From contig NZ_OY780933.1 of the NCBI RefSeq assembly GCF_963676065.1, positions 2,264,001 through 2,328,000 of the forward strand: a DNA stretch of 64,000 nt, given 5' to 3'. Positions 51,590-60,282 of the stretch are shown one piece after another. Position numbers and translations under genes: made by a program. Source of the DNA: Maridesulfovibrio sp. Lineage in GTDB: Bacteria; Desulfobacterota; Desulfovibrionia; Desulfovibrionales; Desulfovibrionaceae. The notes under the pieces were generated by a model, which had not been told where the DNA came from, searched no databases, and saw only the letters and a list, made by a program, of their open reading frames with translations. Numbering within the stretch: position 1 is the first letter of the stretch; every line of letters starts with the position of its first letter.

Positions 51590-52175
51590 GTGTTGTTCTT
51601 GGGGTCGCCCTCTGAGACCGCATGGAGCAGCAGAAGAGATGGCGGATATCGTAGCTGACAAAGTCATCACTGATCCCGGCACGGCGGCAGGAATTTCTGA
51701 ACCCATTACTCCAGCTCTTGATGGAGCGACCATTGTACTCGATGACATGGTCAGTTTTGGCTTTTGCTTTTTCATCCGCAGCGTCAAGAACCTTCTCAGG
51801 TTCAGTTGCAGCTGTTTCCGACTTATCAACGACACGGGTCAGAACAATCCCTTCGTTGTCGATTTCCAGTTCAAACTGGTCACCGTGCGCGTAAGTCGAG
51901 TCCGGGAAGTCGAGCATACGCTTGGTCAGTCGTATGTCACCTTTGAAGTTGACCTGCGGTCTTTTCAAGTTGCGGACGTACAGCCCTGGGACTTCGTAAA
52001 ACTGCCGATCCTCGTTGATGAGCTTGAGGATGTGCTGCCTGAGAGATTGTTTCGAGACAACACCCAGTGTGGCCTATATCTCGTCAGCGTTTTTGCCGTC
52101 TTTAATCATCTGCCGAAGCAGTTTTGCATCGAACTTAGACTCGAAATGCTTCTTACCGGTTTCCTTCTTTGCCAT
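51558..52175 (-). pseudogene. DNA-binding-like protein with in-frame amber codon, joined to an integrase fragment
   Basis: Starting at ATG 52175 (AGGAGG 7 bases upstream on the minus strand) the frame encodes 33 residues, meets TAG at 52076-52074, and continues in the same frame for 171 codons. The N-terminal part (K-L-L-R-Q-M-I-K-D-G-K-N-A-D-E-I, then T-L-G-V-V-S-K-Q-S-L-R-Q-H-I-L-K-L) looks like a helix-turn-helix domain followed by a strand-rich domain (to about residue 115). The last ~80 residues change character and resemble a tyrosine recombinase core (Y-N-G-R-S-I-K-S-W...Y-D-I-R-H-L-F), truncated before the catalytic tyrosine. It looks like a fused and decayed remnant. Confidence 0.65.
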
Positions 52176-52387
52176 GATAGAACCTCCTGGCTTATGAGGT
52201 AATATCTGTAGGAAATGGGTGAAAAGCACGGAGGAAACTGCGGCAGTAGTACGTGTCAACTAATTTGCTGTTGCTAAGTCTCCATGCTTTAGGGCAGTAT
52301 GCTGCTAATCTATATGGTGTTGTGATTTTCGTTTTATTTGTCTTCGCTGGGTTTCGGGTGTTGTTGTGCCCAGTCTTCTAAACAGAG

Positions 52388-53209
52388 GTGTCGATCAAAG
52401 TGTTTAAGTCTTCTAAAAAAGAAATTCATGAAGAACTTATGAATCTGCGTATGGAAATTGAGAAGCTGCGCGAACAGTTGGATAAACAAGCCAACCCTAC
52501 TTCGAAAGTAGCAGATAATGCTCACCGACTCTGTGATCTGGTTAGTTACGTAGGAGCGAAGCAGGCATTCAAGGTGGTTATGGATAATCGTGCAAATACA
52601 GACGATGAAAAATTTAGCCAACAACTTTTGGCAGTGGCCAGCAGTTGTCTTTCGTGGGAGCTGCAAGACATTCTAAGTGACTATGCCCAAGAGTTACTTC
52701 CGGTAATGAGTCAAATAGCCACAATTGGCTCGATTCCGTTAACTGTGATTCAAGAACTAAATATTGAATTGGAAGACGTGGCGGAAAAACAATGGAATTT
52801 AGACAAAGGGGAGCAAGCAGCATTTATGGCCGGACTGATCAATGCAGCTTCCGATAAGGATCAAGCTTTTGCATCCCTAGACTCTGAAATAATCGATCCT
52901 GCATTGAAACATTTAGTGCTGGATCTGCTTTTCGATTTTGATGCGTTCAGAACATCTTTTAGTGATCATGCCATCCGTGAGCTGCTCATGGTAATCAATA
53001 ATGAAGATTTAACATTTGCCCTTGCAGGAGCAGATGAAGATGTCAGGGAAGTATTTCTTCGGAATTTATCTGAACGGGCTCGCAATATGGTTGAAGAAGA
53101 TATTGAGATATGCGGGGGTGTTTCAAAACGCGATAATGAGAATGCTCAGTTGAGTCTTGTTCGAAGTATGCGGATGTTGGTGGCGAAAGGGGTGGTTGAG
53201 CGTTCTTAA
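52388..53209 (+). CDS. Protein with FliG C-terminal-like domain
   Basis: 273 residues from GTG 52388 (GAGG immediately upstream; the start is uncertain, GTG 52400 or ATG 52439 are alternatives). An N-terminal coiled coil (residues 10-40) precedes helices. The C-terminal ~95 residues follow the FliG C-domain pattern: F-D-F-D-A-F-R-T-S-F-S-D-H-A-I-R-E-L-L, L-A-G-A-D-E-D-V-R-E, and N-L-S-E-R-A. FliG-C forms the rotor surface that meets the stator; here there is no FliG N/M domain and no flagellar neighbour, so it is a domain borrowed for another job or a chance similarity of armadillo-like helices. Confidence 0.55.
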   Translation: MSIKVFKSSKKEIHEELMNLRMEIEKLREQLDKQANPTSKVADNAHRLCDLVSYVGAKQAFKVVMDNRANTDDEKFSQQLLAVASSCLSWELQDILSDYAQELLPVMSQIATIGSIPLTVIQELNIELEDVAEKQWNLDKGEQAAFMAGLINAASDKDQAFASLDSEIIDPALKHLVLDLLFDFDAFRTSFSDHAIRELLMVINNEDLTFALAGADEDVREVFLRNLSERARNMVEEDIEICGGVSKRDNENAQLSLVRSMRMLVAKGVVERS

Positions 53210-53300
53210 TGCTTTGTTGATATGTCGCTACTGTATACTCCGGTAATCATAAGGATTGTGGCTTGGGTGAATACTTAAATTTGTGTGTGCTGAATTTTTG

Positions 53301-54197
53301 ATGCTAAATTTTATTAAAAGAAATAGTTTTGTGCTGTTGGGATATAGCCTGATTTTGTTGGTTTTAATTCCGCAACTCTTCGCAATCCCAGACTCCTCTT
53401 CACTGGCAATTATTAAAAAGCATCCGGCTGTTTTGGTCGGGTGCTTTTCTTTTGCTTTAGCCGGTTATCTATATTTCCTTACTCGACTCTCCGGTCAAGC
53501 TACTTCGCGTAGTAAACGGACAGGTATTTTTGGGATGGGGGTATTTGTTTTGCTCCTGATTTCTAGCCCCTACTTGGCTGGGCAGGGTCGAGTTGTATGG
53601 GTTTATGATACATGGAGGCTGGAGCAGAAGGCGGAGCAAGGTGATCCTCTTTCTCAGATTCGTATGGCTGCACGGACCTTGATGCGTGAGCCAGACAGGG
53701 AAATATCCCTTCCAATTGCCATGGATTGGGTAAATAGGGCAGAACAGAATGGTCTTAAAGGGACGAATTTTTATAGCGAAACTCCAGTTTGGTTCAACTC
53801 GGAGCTATTCGGTGCAGAGGAATCCGTATTGGGTATGGCTGCGTATAACCTTAAAAATAGCAATGAAATCAGGTCTAGGGCAATTTGTGCTCTTAATGAA
53901 ATTTATCCTCTTAGTGTTCCTGACGAACGGAAAGTAATCGATAGAACTCTTTTACGAATGTATTGTGAGTTTAGCAATAACGCTACATATTCTAAAGGTA
54001 TAAGCCCTGAAGCTATGACCATTCTTAAATATGCCAAGGTCAAAAGTGAGCTTAAACCTAAGAAAAAGGAACGCAGCACAACTTATTTCCGGTTTTCTTA
54101 TAACGGACCGCCGTATGAAAAACTGAATCGTGAAATGAGGCAAAAGCTTGAAGATAAAATGAAAGAGCGTGAAAGCAAATTGATTTCACCATATTAA
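53301..54197 (+). CDS. Hypothetical membrane protein
   Basis: 298 residues from ATG 53301 (an upstream GTG at 53283 is less likely). Three transmembrane helices lie in the first ~95 residues (L-L-G-Y-S-L-I-L-L-V-L-I-P, A-V-L-V-G-C-F-S-F-A-L-A-G-Y-L, F-G-M-G-V-F-V-L-L-L-I). The remaining 200 residues would be soluble and include Sel1-like helical patterns (Q-K-A-E-Q-G-D-P-L-S-Q-I-R-M-A). It is not recognised as a known family. It is 10 bases before a Sel1-repeat gene, so the two are probably one unit. Confidence 0.65.
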   Translation: MLNFIKRNSFVLLGYSLILLVLIPQLFAIPDSSSLAIIKKHPAVLVGCFSFALAGYLYFLTRLSGQATSRSKRTGIFGMGVFVLLLISSPYLAGQGRVVWVYDTWRLEQKAEQGDPLSQIRMAARTLMREPDREISLPIAMDWVNRAEQNGLKGTNFYSETPVWFNSELFGAEESVLGMAAYNLKNSNEIRSRAICALNEIYPLSVPDERKVIDRTLLRMYCEFSNNATYSKGISPEAMTILKYAKVKSELKPKKKERSTTYFRFSYNGPPYEKLNREMRQKLEDKMKERESKLISPY

Positions 54198-54207
54198 GGA
54201 GTTTGTT

Positions 54208-55383
54208 TTGAAGAGATATAAATTGTGTACTTCAGCAATCTGTTGCCTCTTGTTGGTAGTCGCCACTACGCCTTACTCGTTTGCTGGAGTTGATTGCATT
54301 GCCCTTAAGCAGGAAGTGAAAAATTATTACAATGGAATCAATGGCTACCCTAAGGATAAGGGGAAAATGATTGAGACCTTGAAAAAGGCAGAAGGAATGA
54401 AATGCACAACCCAAATGCTCATTCTTGGTGCTTTTTATGAGAAGGGACAATTCGTAAAAAAAAATATTTCTGAGGCCATGCGGCTGTTCTCTTCTGCAGC
54501 GGATATGGGGGATGTGCAGGCCATATCGCTGCTTGGTGAAACTTATCTTACGGGTGGAACAGTAGAGAAGGATTACGATAAAGCTATCCACTGGTTTGAA
54601 AAAGCTGCTGCTGAAAATGACGGTAATGCAATGTTCATGTTGTCATATATGTATCTGGATCCCCGCATAGGCATCAAGAAAAGGTCAGAAGGATTGGATT
54701 GGCTTCAGAAAGCTATTTCCGCCGGAGATGCCAGAGCTATGAACCAGATGGCCAGAATGCAGGAAAGCAGAAATCCAACCGAAGCTTTTTACTGGTATCT
54801 GCGGGCAGCAGAAAAAGGCATACCGGGCGCTCAGTACGAAGTCGCCATGCGCCTGGTTCAAGGGAAAGGAGTTGATAAAAGTCCTGCCAAGGCTAAAGAG
54901 TGGTTTGAAAAGCTTTCTGCCAAAATGAAGCCTTCCGATATTTATGACCTTGGAGTTGAGTTCTATGGCGGTGTCGGTGTGGAAAAAGATCACGATATGG
55001 CTGCATTTCTTTTTAATCTGGCAGCCAAGAGAAATTTTCCTGCTGCATATTACAGCCTTGGTGATATGTATGAGCATGGAAAGATTGGCGAAAAGAACCT
55101 CGGTAGCGCGAGTGTTGCCTATAAGAGTGCAGCAACCTTGGGTCACAATTATTCAATGTTCCTTCTTGGGCGGTTGTATGAAAAATCCGGGGATATGCAG
55201 AATCTTGTCGAAGCTTATCAGTGGTACTTGTTGGCGGATGCAGCCAAAGAAGCTTTAGCTAAGGATTCTCTGGAAAGGCTGAAAGGCAGGTTAAGCGAGA
55301 AAGAAATTAATGCAGCTAAAAAACGCGCTGAAATTTGGGCGCGCATGAACTCTAGGGTGCCTAACAGTTTAGATGTGTATTGA
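54208..55383 (+). CDS. Secreted Sel1-repeat protein
   Basis: 391 residues from TTG 54208 (AAGGAG 8 bases upstream). A signal peptide is visible (L-L-L-V-V-A-T-T-P-Y-S-F-A-G, cleavage about residue 27). Residues about 75-350 hold seven Sel1-like repeats with the consensus A-x-x-W-F-x-K-A-A-x-x-G (A-I-H-W-F-E-K-A-A-A-E-N; A-F-Y-W-Y-L-R-A-A-E-K-G). Such repeats are protein-interaction scaffolds in the periplasm or on the surface. The partner is unknown; the neighbouring membrane protein and the FliG-C-like gene may act with it. Confidence 0.85.
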   Translation: MKRYKLCTSAICCLLLVVATTPYSFAGVDCIALKQEVKNYYNGINGYPKDKGKMIETLKKAEGMKCTTQMLILGAFYEKGQFVKKNISEAMRLFSSAADMGDVQAISLLGETYLTGGTVEKDYDKAIHWFEKAAAENDGNAMFMLSYMYLDPRIGIKKRSEGLDWLQKAISAGDARAMNQMARMQESRNPTEAFYWYLRAAEKGIPGAQYEVAMRLVQGKGVDKSPAKAKEWFEKLSAKMKPSDIYDLGVEFYGGVGVEKDHDMAAFLFNLAAKRNFPAAYYSLGDMYEHGKIGEKNLGSASVAYKSAATLGHNYSMFLLGRLYEKSGDMQNLVEAYQWYLLADAAKEALAKDSLERLKGRLSEKEINAAKKRAEIWARMNSRVPNSLDVY

Positions 55384-55499
55384 CTGTAAAGTTGTTGTTT
55401 CGTCTGATCTGAAAACGTTCACTGTGCGCTTTTTGTGAAGTAGTAACTTAAGGGAAACATCCGTGGTTTCCACATGTAGCTATGTCTGGTGGTGTGAAA

Positions 55500-55523
55500 G
55501 GGGGAGACCGCGAGGCCCCCCCC
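55500..55523. terminator. Hairpin between convergent Sel1 and CHAP genes
   Basis: GGGGG...CCCCC stem with inner CC/GG pairing; a GGGAAAC/GGTTTCC hairpin lies 40 bases before it. A likely bidirectional stop. Confidence 0.5.
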
Positions 55524-55552
55524 ACTCGATTTAATTATAAGCGTATTTAAAA

Positions 55553-56980
55553 TTACTTTTGGTACACTGCAGTGGCCCAGCCGATGACATTGGATTTACT
55601 ACCAGTCGCATACCATTTGCCATTACTTTTCAATTCAAATGTGCTGTAACGGTCCCGGCTGGGGCATATTTTTGCTTTTCCACTTCCGGCACTGCTTCCG
55701 CTCATGTAGTTCTGTTCGAACATATATGCTTTTATTTTAGTCGGTGAACCACTAGAGTCCTTCCTCTCTACAATAATCTTTTTGACCATGGATACATGTC
55801 CTATATTACGACGCGAACCAGTCCACTCAGATATAATTGAGCCGATTACCGGCGGAGCAGATGCATACCTATTTGCGTGATAAACCATCTTGATAGGTTT
55901 TGAATTATACTTACCTGTCACATTATGGAGTCCTTTGGCGACAACATCTCCATTACCTCTACTGCCGTTAATGCCGTAATATTTATGTAAAAAATCTTTG
56001 ATCAGGCCGACACATTGATACTTGCCTGACTCATATGCATTACTACCATCCCAGATAGAGGCATAGTAGGTAGACTGTTTTTTTACCGGTCCAATTTTTG
56101 AAGACACACCAAGGAAACTCTCAGTCACTTTGACAGGTCGACCTTGCTTTACCCACTCACTAAAGGTGGTCATCACCGGTACGGTGAAACAAGCTTTTGT
56201 TGTTTTCGGGTTTTTTGCACTTGAAATCCTGCTCAGATCAACAACATTTTCAGCAATTGAGAGTTTGACAGCGCTAGAATATTCATTTTTTGCACCATTC
56301 TTATATTTAACCAATGCTTGAACAGAGCGTAATCCAGCACCACTTAATGTTCTGCTGAGAGTGTATTTACCCGCCCCTGAGCGATTTAAAGATATTAGTT
56401 TATCGTAATCTGCGAATTTGAGGTAGACACCCTTTAAATTGGAATCTGCAGAAGATTTACCTCGAACAACAAAGGTAAACTTATCTCCGGCCTTGCCCTT
56501 TTGGGGACTTATTGACAAACGGGGACTGAACTTACTGCTTGCACTTGAACTGGATCCTGATGTCTTGCCTTTTGCTTTCTTGTAGGCTGCATATTTTTTT
56601 AACGTATCTGAACGCAGAGCCAGAACCTGTTTCTTTTTTTGGGATCTTTCTTTGTAATGACGGAGAAAACTTTTAGATGATACTAAATCGCTCTTAAGTT
56701 TCTTGTATTCTTTATATTTTCTTTTATATTCAGTAGTTGCCTTTTTTGACTTGTTTTTCAGCAGCCAGGAACGGGTAGTTGAATATTCACTTAGTTCTTT
56801 AAATTCCTTGCTATATTTCTTTTTTCCGTCAGCAACATACTTAAGGTATGCTTTTTTTTGCGAAAGGTAGTCTCTTTTAGCTTTGAGAAAAGCATCGTAT
56901 TCGCTTGATGCCACTGCTTGAGTGGCTAAAAGCAGAAAAAAAACACAGAGCAACCCGGCAGTTCGAACCAGAACCCTCAT
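55553..56980 (-). CDS. Secreted protein with coiled coil, Ig-like and CHAP domains
   Basis: 475 residues with a signal peptide (L-L-C-V-F-F-L-L-L-A-T-Q-A-V-A, cleavage after A-V-A). Residues 30-140 are a Lys/Tyr-rich coiled coil, followed by a Ser-rich linker and an Ig-like strand domain (about 150-245). The C-terminal part is a CHAP amidase: the catalytic Cys is in Y-Q-C-V-G-L-I-K-D-F and the His in I-G-H-V-S-M-V (near 395), with E-Q-N-Y near 420. CHAP enzymes cut peptidoglycan cross-links. It may remodel the cell wall or act outside the cell; no immunity gene is seen. Convergent with the Sel1 gene. Confidence 0.82.
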   Translation of the reverse strand: MRVLVRTAGLLCVFFLLLATQAVASSEYDAFLKAKRDYLSQKKAYLKYVADGKKKYSKEFKELSEYSTTRSWLLKNKSKKATTEYKRKYKEYKKLKSDLVSSKSFLRHYKERSQKKKQVLALRSDTLKKYAAYKKAKGKTSGSSSSASSKFSPRLSISPQKGKAGDKFTFVVRGKSSADSNLKGVYLKFADYDKLISLNRSGAGKYTLSRTLSGAGLRSVQALVKYKNGAKNEYSSAVKLSIAENVVDLSRISSAKNPKTTKACFTVPVMTTFSEWVKQGRPVKVTESFLGVSSKIGPVKKQSTYYASIWDGSNAYESGKYQCVGLIKDFLHKYYGINGSRGNGDVVAKGLHNVTGKYNSKPIKMVYHANRYASAPPVIGSIISEWTGSRRNIGHVSMVKKIIVERKDSSGSPTKIKAYMFEQNYMSGSSAGSGKAKICPSRDRYSTFELKSNGKWYATGSKSNVIGWATAVYQK

Positions 56981-57045
56981 ATCAGAATCTCCTTATGTCG
57001 TTTAAATACACTAATAGCCCAATGTTATTAGCAACTTCATATTTT

Positions 57046-57606
57046 CTAGTGGGTTAAAAGCCACATCATCATGGTTTCACTATCGGCAAGAATTTCGGTC
57101 AGCTTTTTCGCGGTAGCCCGCATGGCCTTTGCCACTGCCGGAGAATTTGCCGGTTTTTTTATTCCTTTATTGATTGTAAAAGTCCACGAAGCTTTCTTGG
57201 AACCAATTATTTTGCCTTCCTGAGCATCAATTGCTTTCACATCCAAAGAAATGGTTACAATATCCATCTGGCCGTCACTTCCGGTCCGTTTTACCTCAAT
57301 GTGCGGATCGTAGCCCATAAATAGACCAAAACCGAATTCATTACTGAATTTATTAAGCTTATCCATGGTGAATCCACCCTGCCTGAGCCGGGCAAATTTA
57401 CGTTCGGCATCGCCATGAAGGGAGCGCTCCATGGGCTCGGTTTCGCGCGATGCAACAACTTCTTCAATGCTGGTTCGGGCGGATTTCTCCATATTGCTGC
57501 CTGCATACTCAGGAGAAATGCAGTAGCAAAAATATACCGCACGGGCATGAACAGTAGCCGGGACAAGCAAACACCCCAGAATCAAAAATAATATCATACG
57601 TTTCAT
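57046..57606 (-). CDS. Periplasmic protein of unknown function
   Basis: 186 residues. A signal peptide (M-I-L-F-L-I-L-G-C-L-L-V-P-A-T-V-H-A-R-A) is cleaved near residue 22. The rest includes strand-helix pattern with D-I-V-T-I-S-L-D-V-K-A-I-D-A-Q-E-G-K-I-I-G, resembling the strand pair of CsgG/LpoB-like folds (V-x-L-x-V-x-A-x-D-x-x-x-G). It is the last gene of the leftward secreted-protein operon, after a 15-bp hairpin. No family is certain. Confidence 0.6.
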   Translation of the reverse strand: MKRMILFLILGCLLVPATVHARAVYFCYCISPEYAGSNMEKSARTSIEEVVASRETEPMERSLHGDAERKFARLRQGGFTMDKLNKFSNEFGFGLFMGYDPHIEVKRTGSDGQMDIVTISLDVKAIDAQEGKIIGSKKASWTFTINKGIKKPANSPAVAKAMRATAKKLTEILADSETMMMWLLTH

Positions 57607-57623
57607 GATCTATCCCGCAAACT

Positions 57624-57657
57624 AATACGGCGTGCATGGATTCATGCACGCCGTATT
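57624..57657 (-). promoter_or_regulatory. Perfect 15-bp hairpin inside the secreted-protein operon
   Basis: AATACGGCGTGCATG (57624-57638) pairs perfectly with CATGCACGCCGTATT (57643-57657), loop of 4. No U tract follows, so it is more likely an RNA-stability or differential-expression element than a terminator. Confidence 0.55.
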
Positions 57658-57662
57658 AACAA

Positions 57663-59201
57663 TTATGACTTGATAAGGTCCTCTCCGGCATCAACCACCT
57701 TTTCAAGATAGTCGATCTTCGGATCAGTCAGTTCGTACTGGGTATAAATCTGTGAGGCAGTATTGAACAGGTTGGGGATCAACATGATGGAACGTTCCAA
57801 GGTCAGCTTGATACGTTTCTTTGCAATTTTCAAAGCTTCCCTTTTGCTCTTACCGGTAACCTGAATGGTTTCAATGGCAAGAGTCTGAGGAAGCGCAGCC
57901 ATCTGCGGTGCTGCAGAGCCGAGATAGCAGATATCCAGTGCGCATTTACCCATAACCACAGGCAGACAGGACACTGCCTTACCCATATTGTCGTATGCAG
58001 CATTAGCAACAGTCAGCATTTTCTGAGCAAGCAGGACACTGTTCTTGTTGTTGACAACAATTGTTTCTTCAGCTTCTTCCATGAATCCCTGATAAGCATC
58101 AACGGCATCGTCAAACATGTCTTCCTGCTTATCGAGTTTCTCTTCAAGAGGCTTGAATGCTGCGTCGAGATTGGCTATTTTGGCTTCGCGTTTGGCAACA
58201 GCGGCATTACGCTTTGCTACCTCAGCATCCTTTTTCTTCTGAGGCATCTTTGCAATAGCCTGCTGTTCCTTAATCTCTTCAGGGGTCGGTTCGGAAGAAC
58301 CAAAAATATCCCCAAAACCAAAACTTATTTTACCGGTCAAAAGGCCAATTCTTTTCTCGTCAACATCATTGGCGTCTTCAAGTTTTTGCTTTTTCATTTC
58401 AAGAGTCGCAATCGCTTGCTTGATTTTCATGGTTTCTTTAGCCTGATAATCAACTTCTTTTTGGGTCTTCTTATAACGGTTTACCAGACTGGGATCGAGA
58501 AGACTGATAAAAGCACTTTCAAAACTGTTTCCTTTTTTGGATTTGGTTTTGACTGTTCTGAGACATCTACGGTTAACAGCTTCATCAACCCAGATCATAC
58601 CTTTCTTTTTCATGAAGGCATTAAAGATCTGCTCTTCAATGGGGCGATTGAACACACGGCAGGCTTGTCTTCTGGAGGAAATAAGCTTCGAGCAGGCTTT
58701 TGAGCTGATTTTTTTCTTACCGAGAATAGCAGGAGAATCACAACCATCAGGTTTGTAGCTCATCACCTTGCGCTGATGGAGGATGCTCTCAATCATATAC
58801 TGGGCGCCTTCGATGACCGGGCGTTCACCCATTTTCTTAAATGAGATTAAATCACTGATCGACATGTCACCATAGTATGAAAAGAAACTGAAATTTCGTT
58901 TTGTTTCTTTTTCAAGCCAGTCTGAATAAGCCTTTTCGGTAGCTTTATCCATGTCAGGCTTTTCCAGTTCATCAATCCATTTTGCATCGGCAGTAATCGG
59001 CATCTGATTAAGCATGACATTGTTCATCTTCAGCATAGCCGTAAGGGCATCAAGGAAAACCAGATCAAGTTCCAGTCCCTGCAGGGGATTTTCTCCGGCA
59101 ACAACATCAGAAGCGTGCCCCATACTAGGCGTTAAAGTGAGGCAAAAAACAAGCAGTAGAGAGAGAGAAAGAGCCTGAATATTTTTTTTCATTGATCGCA
59201 T
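57663..59201 (-). CDS. Large periplasmic protein of unknown function
   Basis: 512 residues, signal peptide (S-L-S-L-L-L-V-F-C-L-T-L-T-P-S-M-G-H-A-S, cleavage about residue 30). A long, charged coiled-coil region lies near residues 240-360 (many K/E/A and the A-V-A-K-R-E-A-K-I-A repeats); a cysteine-bearing part (S-C-L-P-V-V-M-G-K-C) follows. No enzyme motif is seen. It is in the same operon as two neighbours and would be in the periplasm or bound to the envelope. I do not recognise a family. Confidence 0.6.
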   Translation of the reverse strand: MRSMKKNIQALSLSLLLVFCLTLTPSMGHASDVVAGENPLQGLELDLVFLDALTAMLKMNNVMLNQMPITADAKWIDELEKPDMDKATEKAYSDWLEKETKRNFSFFSYYGDMSISDLISFKKMGERPVIEGAQYMIESILHQRKVMSYKPDGCDSPAILGKKKISSKACSKLISSRRQACRVFNRPIEEQIFNAFMKKKGMIWVDEAVNRRCLRTVKTKSKKGNSFESAFISLLDPSLVNRYKKTQKEVDYQAKETMKIKQAIATLEMKKQKLEDANDVDEKRIGLLTGKISFGFGDIFGSSEPTPEEIKEQQAIAKMPQKKKDAEVAKRNAAVAKREAKIANLDAAFKPLEEKLDKQEDMFDDAVDAYQGFMEEAEETIVVNNKNSVLLAQKMLTVANAAYDNMGKAVSCLPVVMGKCALDICYLGSAAPQMAALPQTLAIETIQVTGKSKREALKIAKKRIKLTLERSIMLIPNLFNTASQIYTQYELTDPKIDYLEKVVDAGEDLIKS

Positions 59202-59215
59202 TCCTTATAATTTTA

Positions 59216-60229
59216 TTATTCAATGGTTCCCATGAATTCCAAAGGACCGTTATCCCTGAGTTTGTCCTGAGCCATCTTGGCTTTGCTCTTGCCTTTTGCG
59301 TAGAGCGAAAGACTCTGTTTCACTTGGGAAGCTGCTTTAAGCAAATCCTCGGAATCATCACCGAGGGCAATTGCCTTGCGGTATACAGCATTTGATCTTG
59401 CAAGATAGTTAAGCCGTTCGTCTTCAGAAATACTTTTCCTCGCCATGCATTCATAGGCTACACCGACATCATACAATGCATCCGTATTTTTCTGGTCTGC
59501 AGACAGGGTATCTCCAAGTGCGTCAAGTGCAATGTCGCAATTACCGCTATCAATAAACTTGGCTACGCGACTTAAACCTTCCCCGCCTGTTCTTAACGGC
59601 CGGTAAATATGAATCCGTTTAGGAGAAATCTGACGTGCCACCATATCCACAACACTATCCATGGCCATGTAGGTCATCTTGGCATTGGAAGGGAAATCCG
59701 CTTTATCATAGGCCGGGGCTTGACTGGTAACCGAATCCATGAACGACTTTGTTCCGCAATTCGTATAACTGTCATCACCATTGGATTTTTTCATAGTGGC
59801 TGAAATAGCCAGATTCACTGTCTTGTACAGATCCGTTTCATCGCTGTTATCAACGACTTCAAGAAGATCAACCTTGAATGTCAGAAAATGGTGCGGAGCC
59901 ACAACCTCATCCACTCCCTTCCCTGCTTTGGAATTGACCATTTCACGCAAGGTAAAATACGGCACTTCACTTAATCTTTCCTTGGACTTCTGCAGCAGTA
60001 TAGCGTTCTGGCGTTTGGTGATCCGTTTATTGCTCTTGTCAACATCGACAAGAATAAGTGAAGGATTTCCACATCCAGACCATTCATCCATATCCGGCGG
60101 CATAAGCATCTCCACGGCAATACCGTCACCGGACTTGCCCATGGTTTTACAGCCGCTGAGCGCGAATAAAAACACGCCGAGGAACATCAGACACAACACA
60201 TTCATTTTAATATCAAATTTCATAAACAT
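59216..60229 (-). CDS. Lipoprotein with CsgG-like and TPR-like parts
   Basis: 337 residues. A lipobox is present (L-S-G-C, with the cysteine near residue 27) after a hydrophobic stretch, so it is outer-membrane-anchored or at least lipidated. The middle (about 55-210) has strand patterns with L-I-L-V-D-V-D-K and F-K-V-D-L-L-E-V of the CsgG/LpoB type; the last ~110 residues are TPR-like (A-L-Y-D-V-G-V-A-Y-E-C-M-A-R-K). CsgG-type lipoproteins form secretion pores or assembly platforms. Pore formation here is only a suggestion. Confidence 0.65.
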   Translation of the reverse strand: MFMKFDIKMNVLCLMFLGVFLFALSGCKTMGKSGDGIAVEMLMPPDMDEWSGCGNPSLILVDVDKSNKRITKRQNAILLQKSKERLSEVPYFTLREMVNSKAGKGVDEVVAPHHFLTFKVDLLEVVDNSDETDLYKTVNLAISATMKKSNGDDSYTNCGTKSFMDSVTSQAPAYDKADFPSNAKMTYMAMDSVVDMVARQISPKRIHIYRPLRTGGEGLSRVAKFIDSGNCDIALDALGDTLSADQKNTDALYDVGVAYECMARKSISEDERLNYLARSNAVYRKAIALGDDSEDLLKAASQVKQSLSLYAKGKSKAKMAQDKLRDNGPLEFMGTIE

Positions 60230-60282
60230 CCTTACTGGTTAAATCCAGAACAATATATTTTACCGACATGATTCCTCCAGAT

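Noticed and set aside
51576..52202. 208-residue open frame on the plus strand
   Set aside because: It is the complement of the pseudogene at 51558-52175, has no ribosome-binding site and reads as low-complexity shadow sequence.
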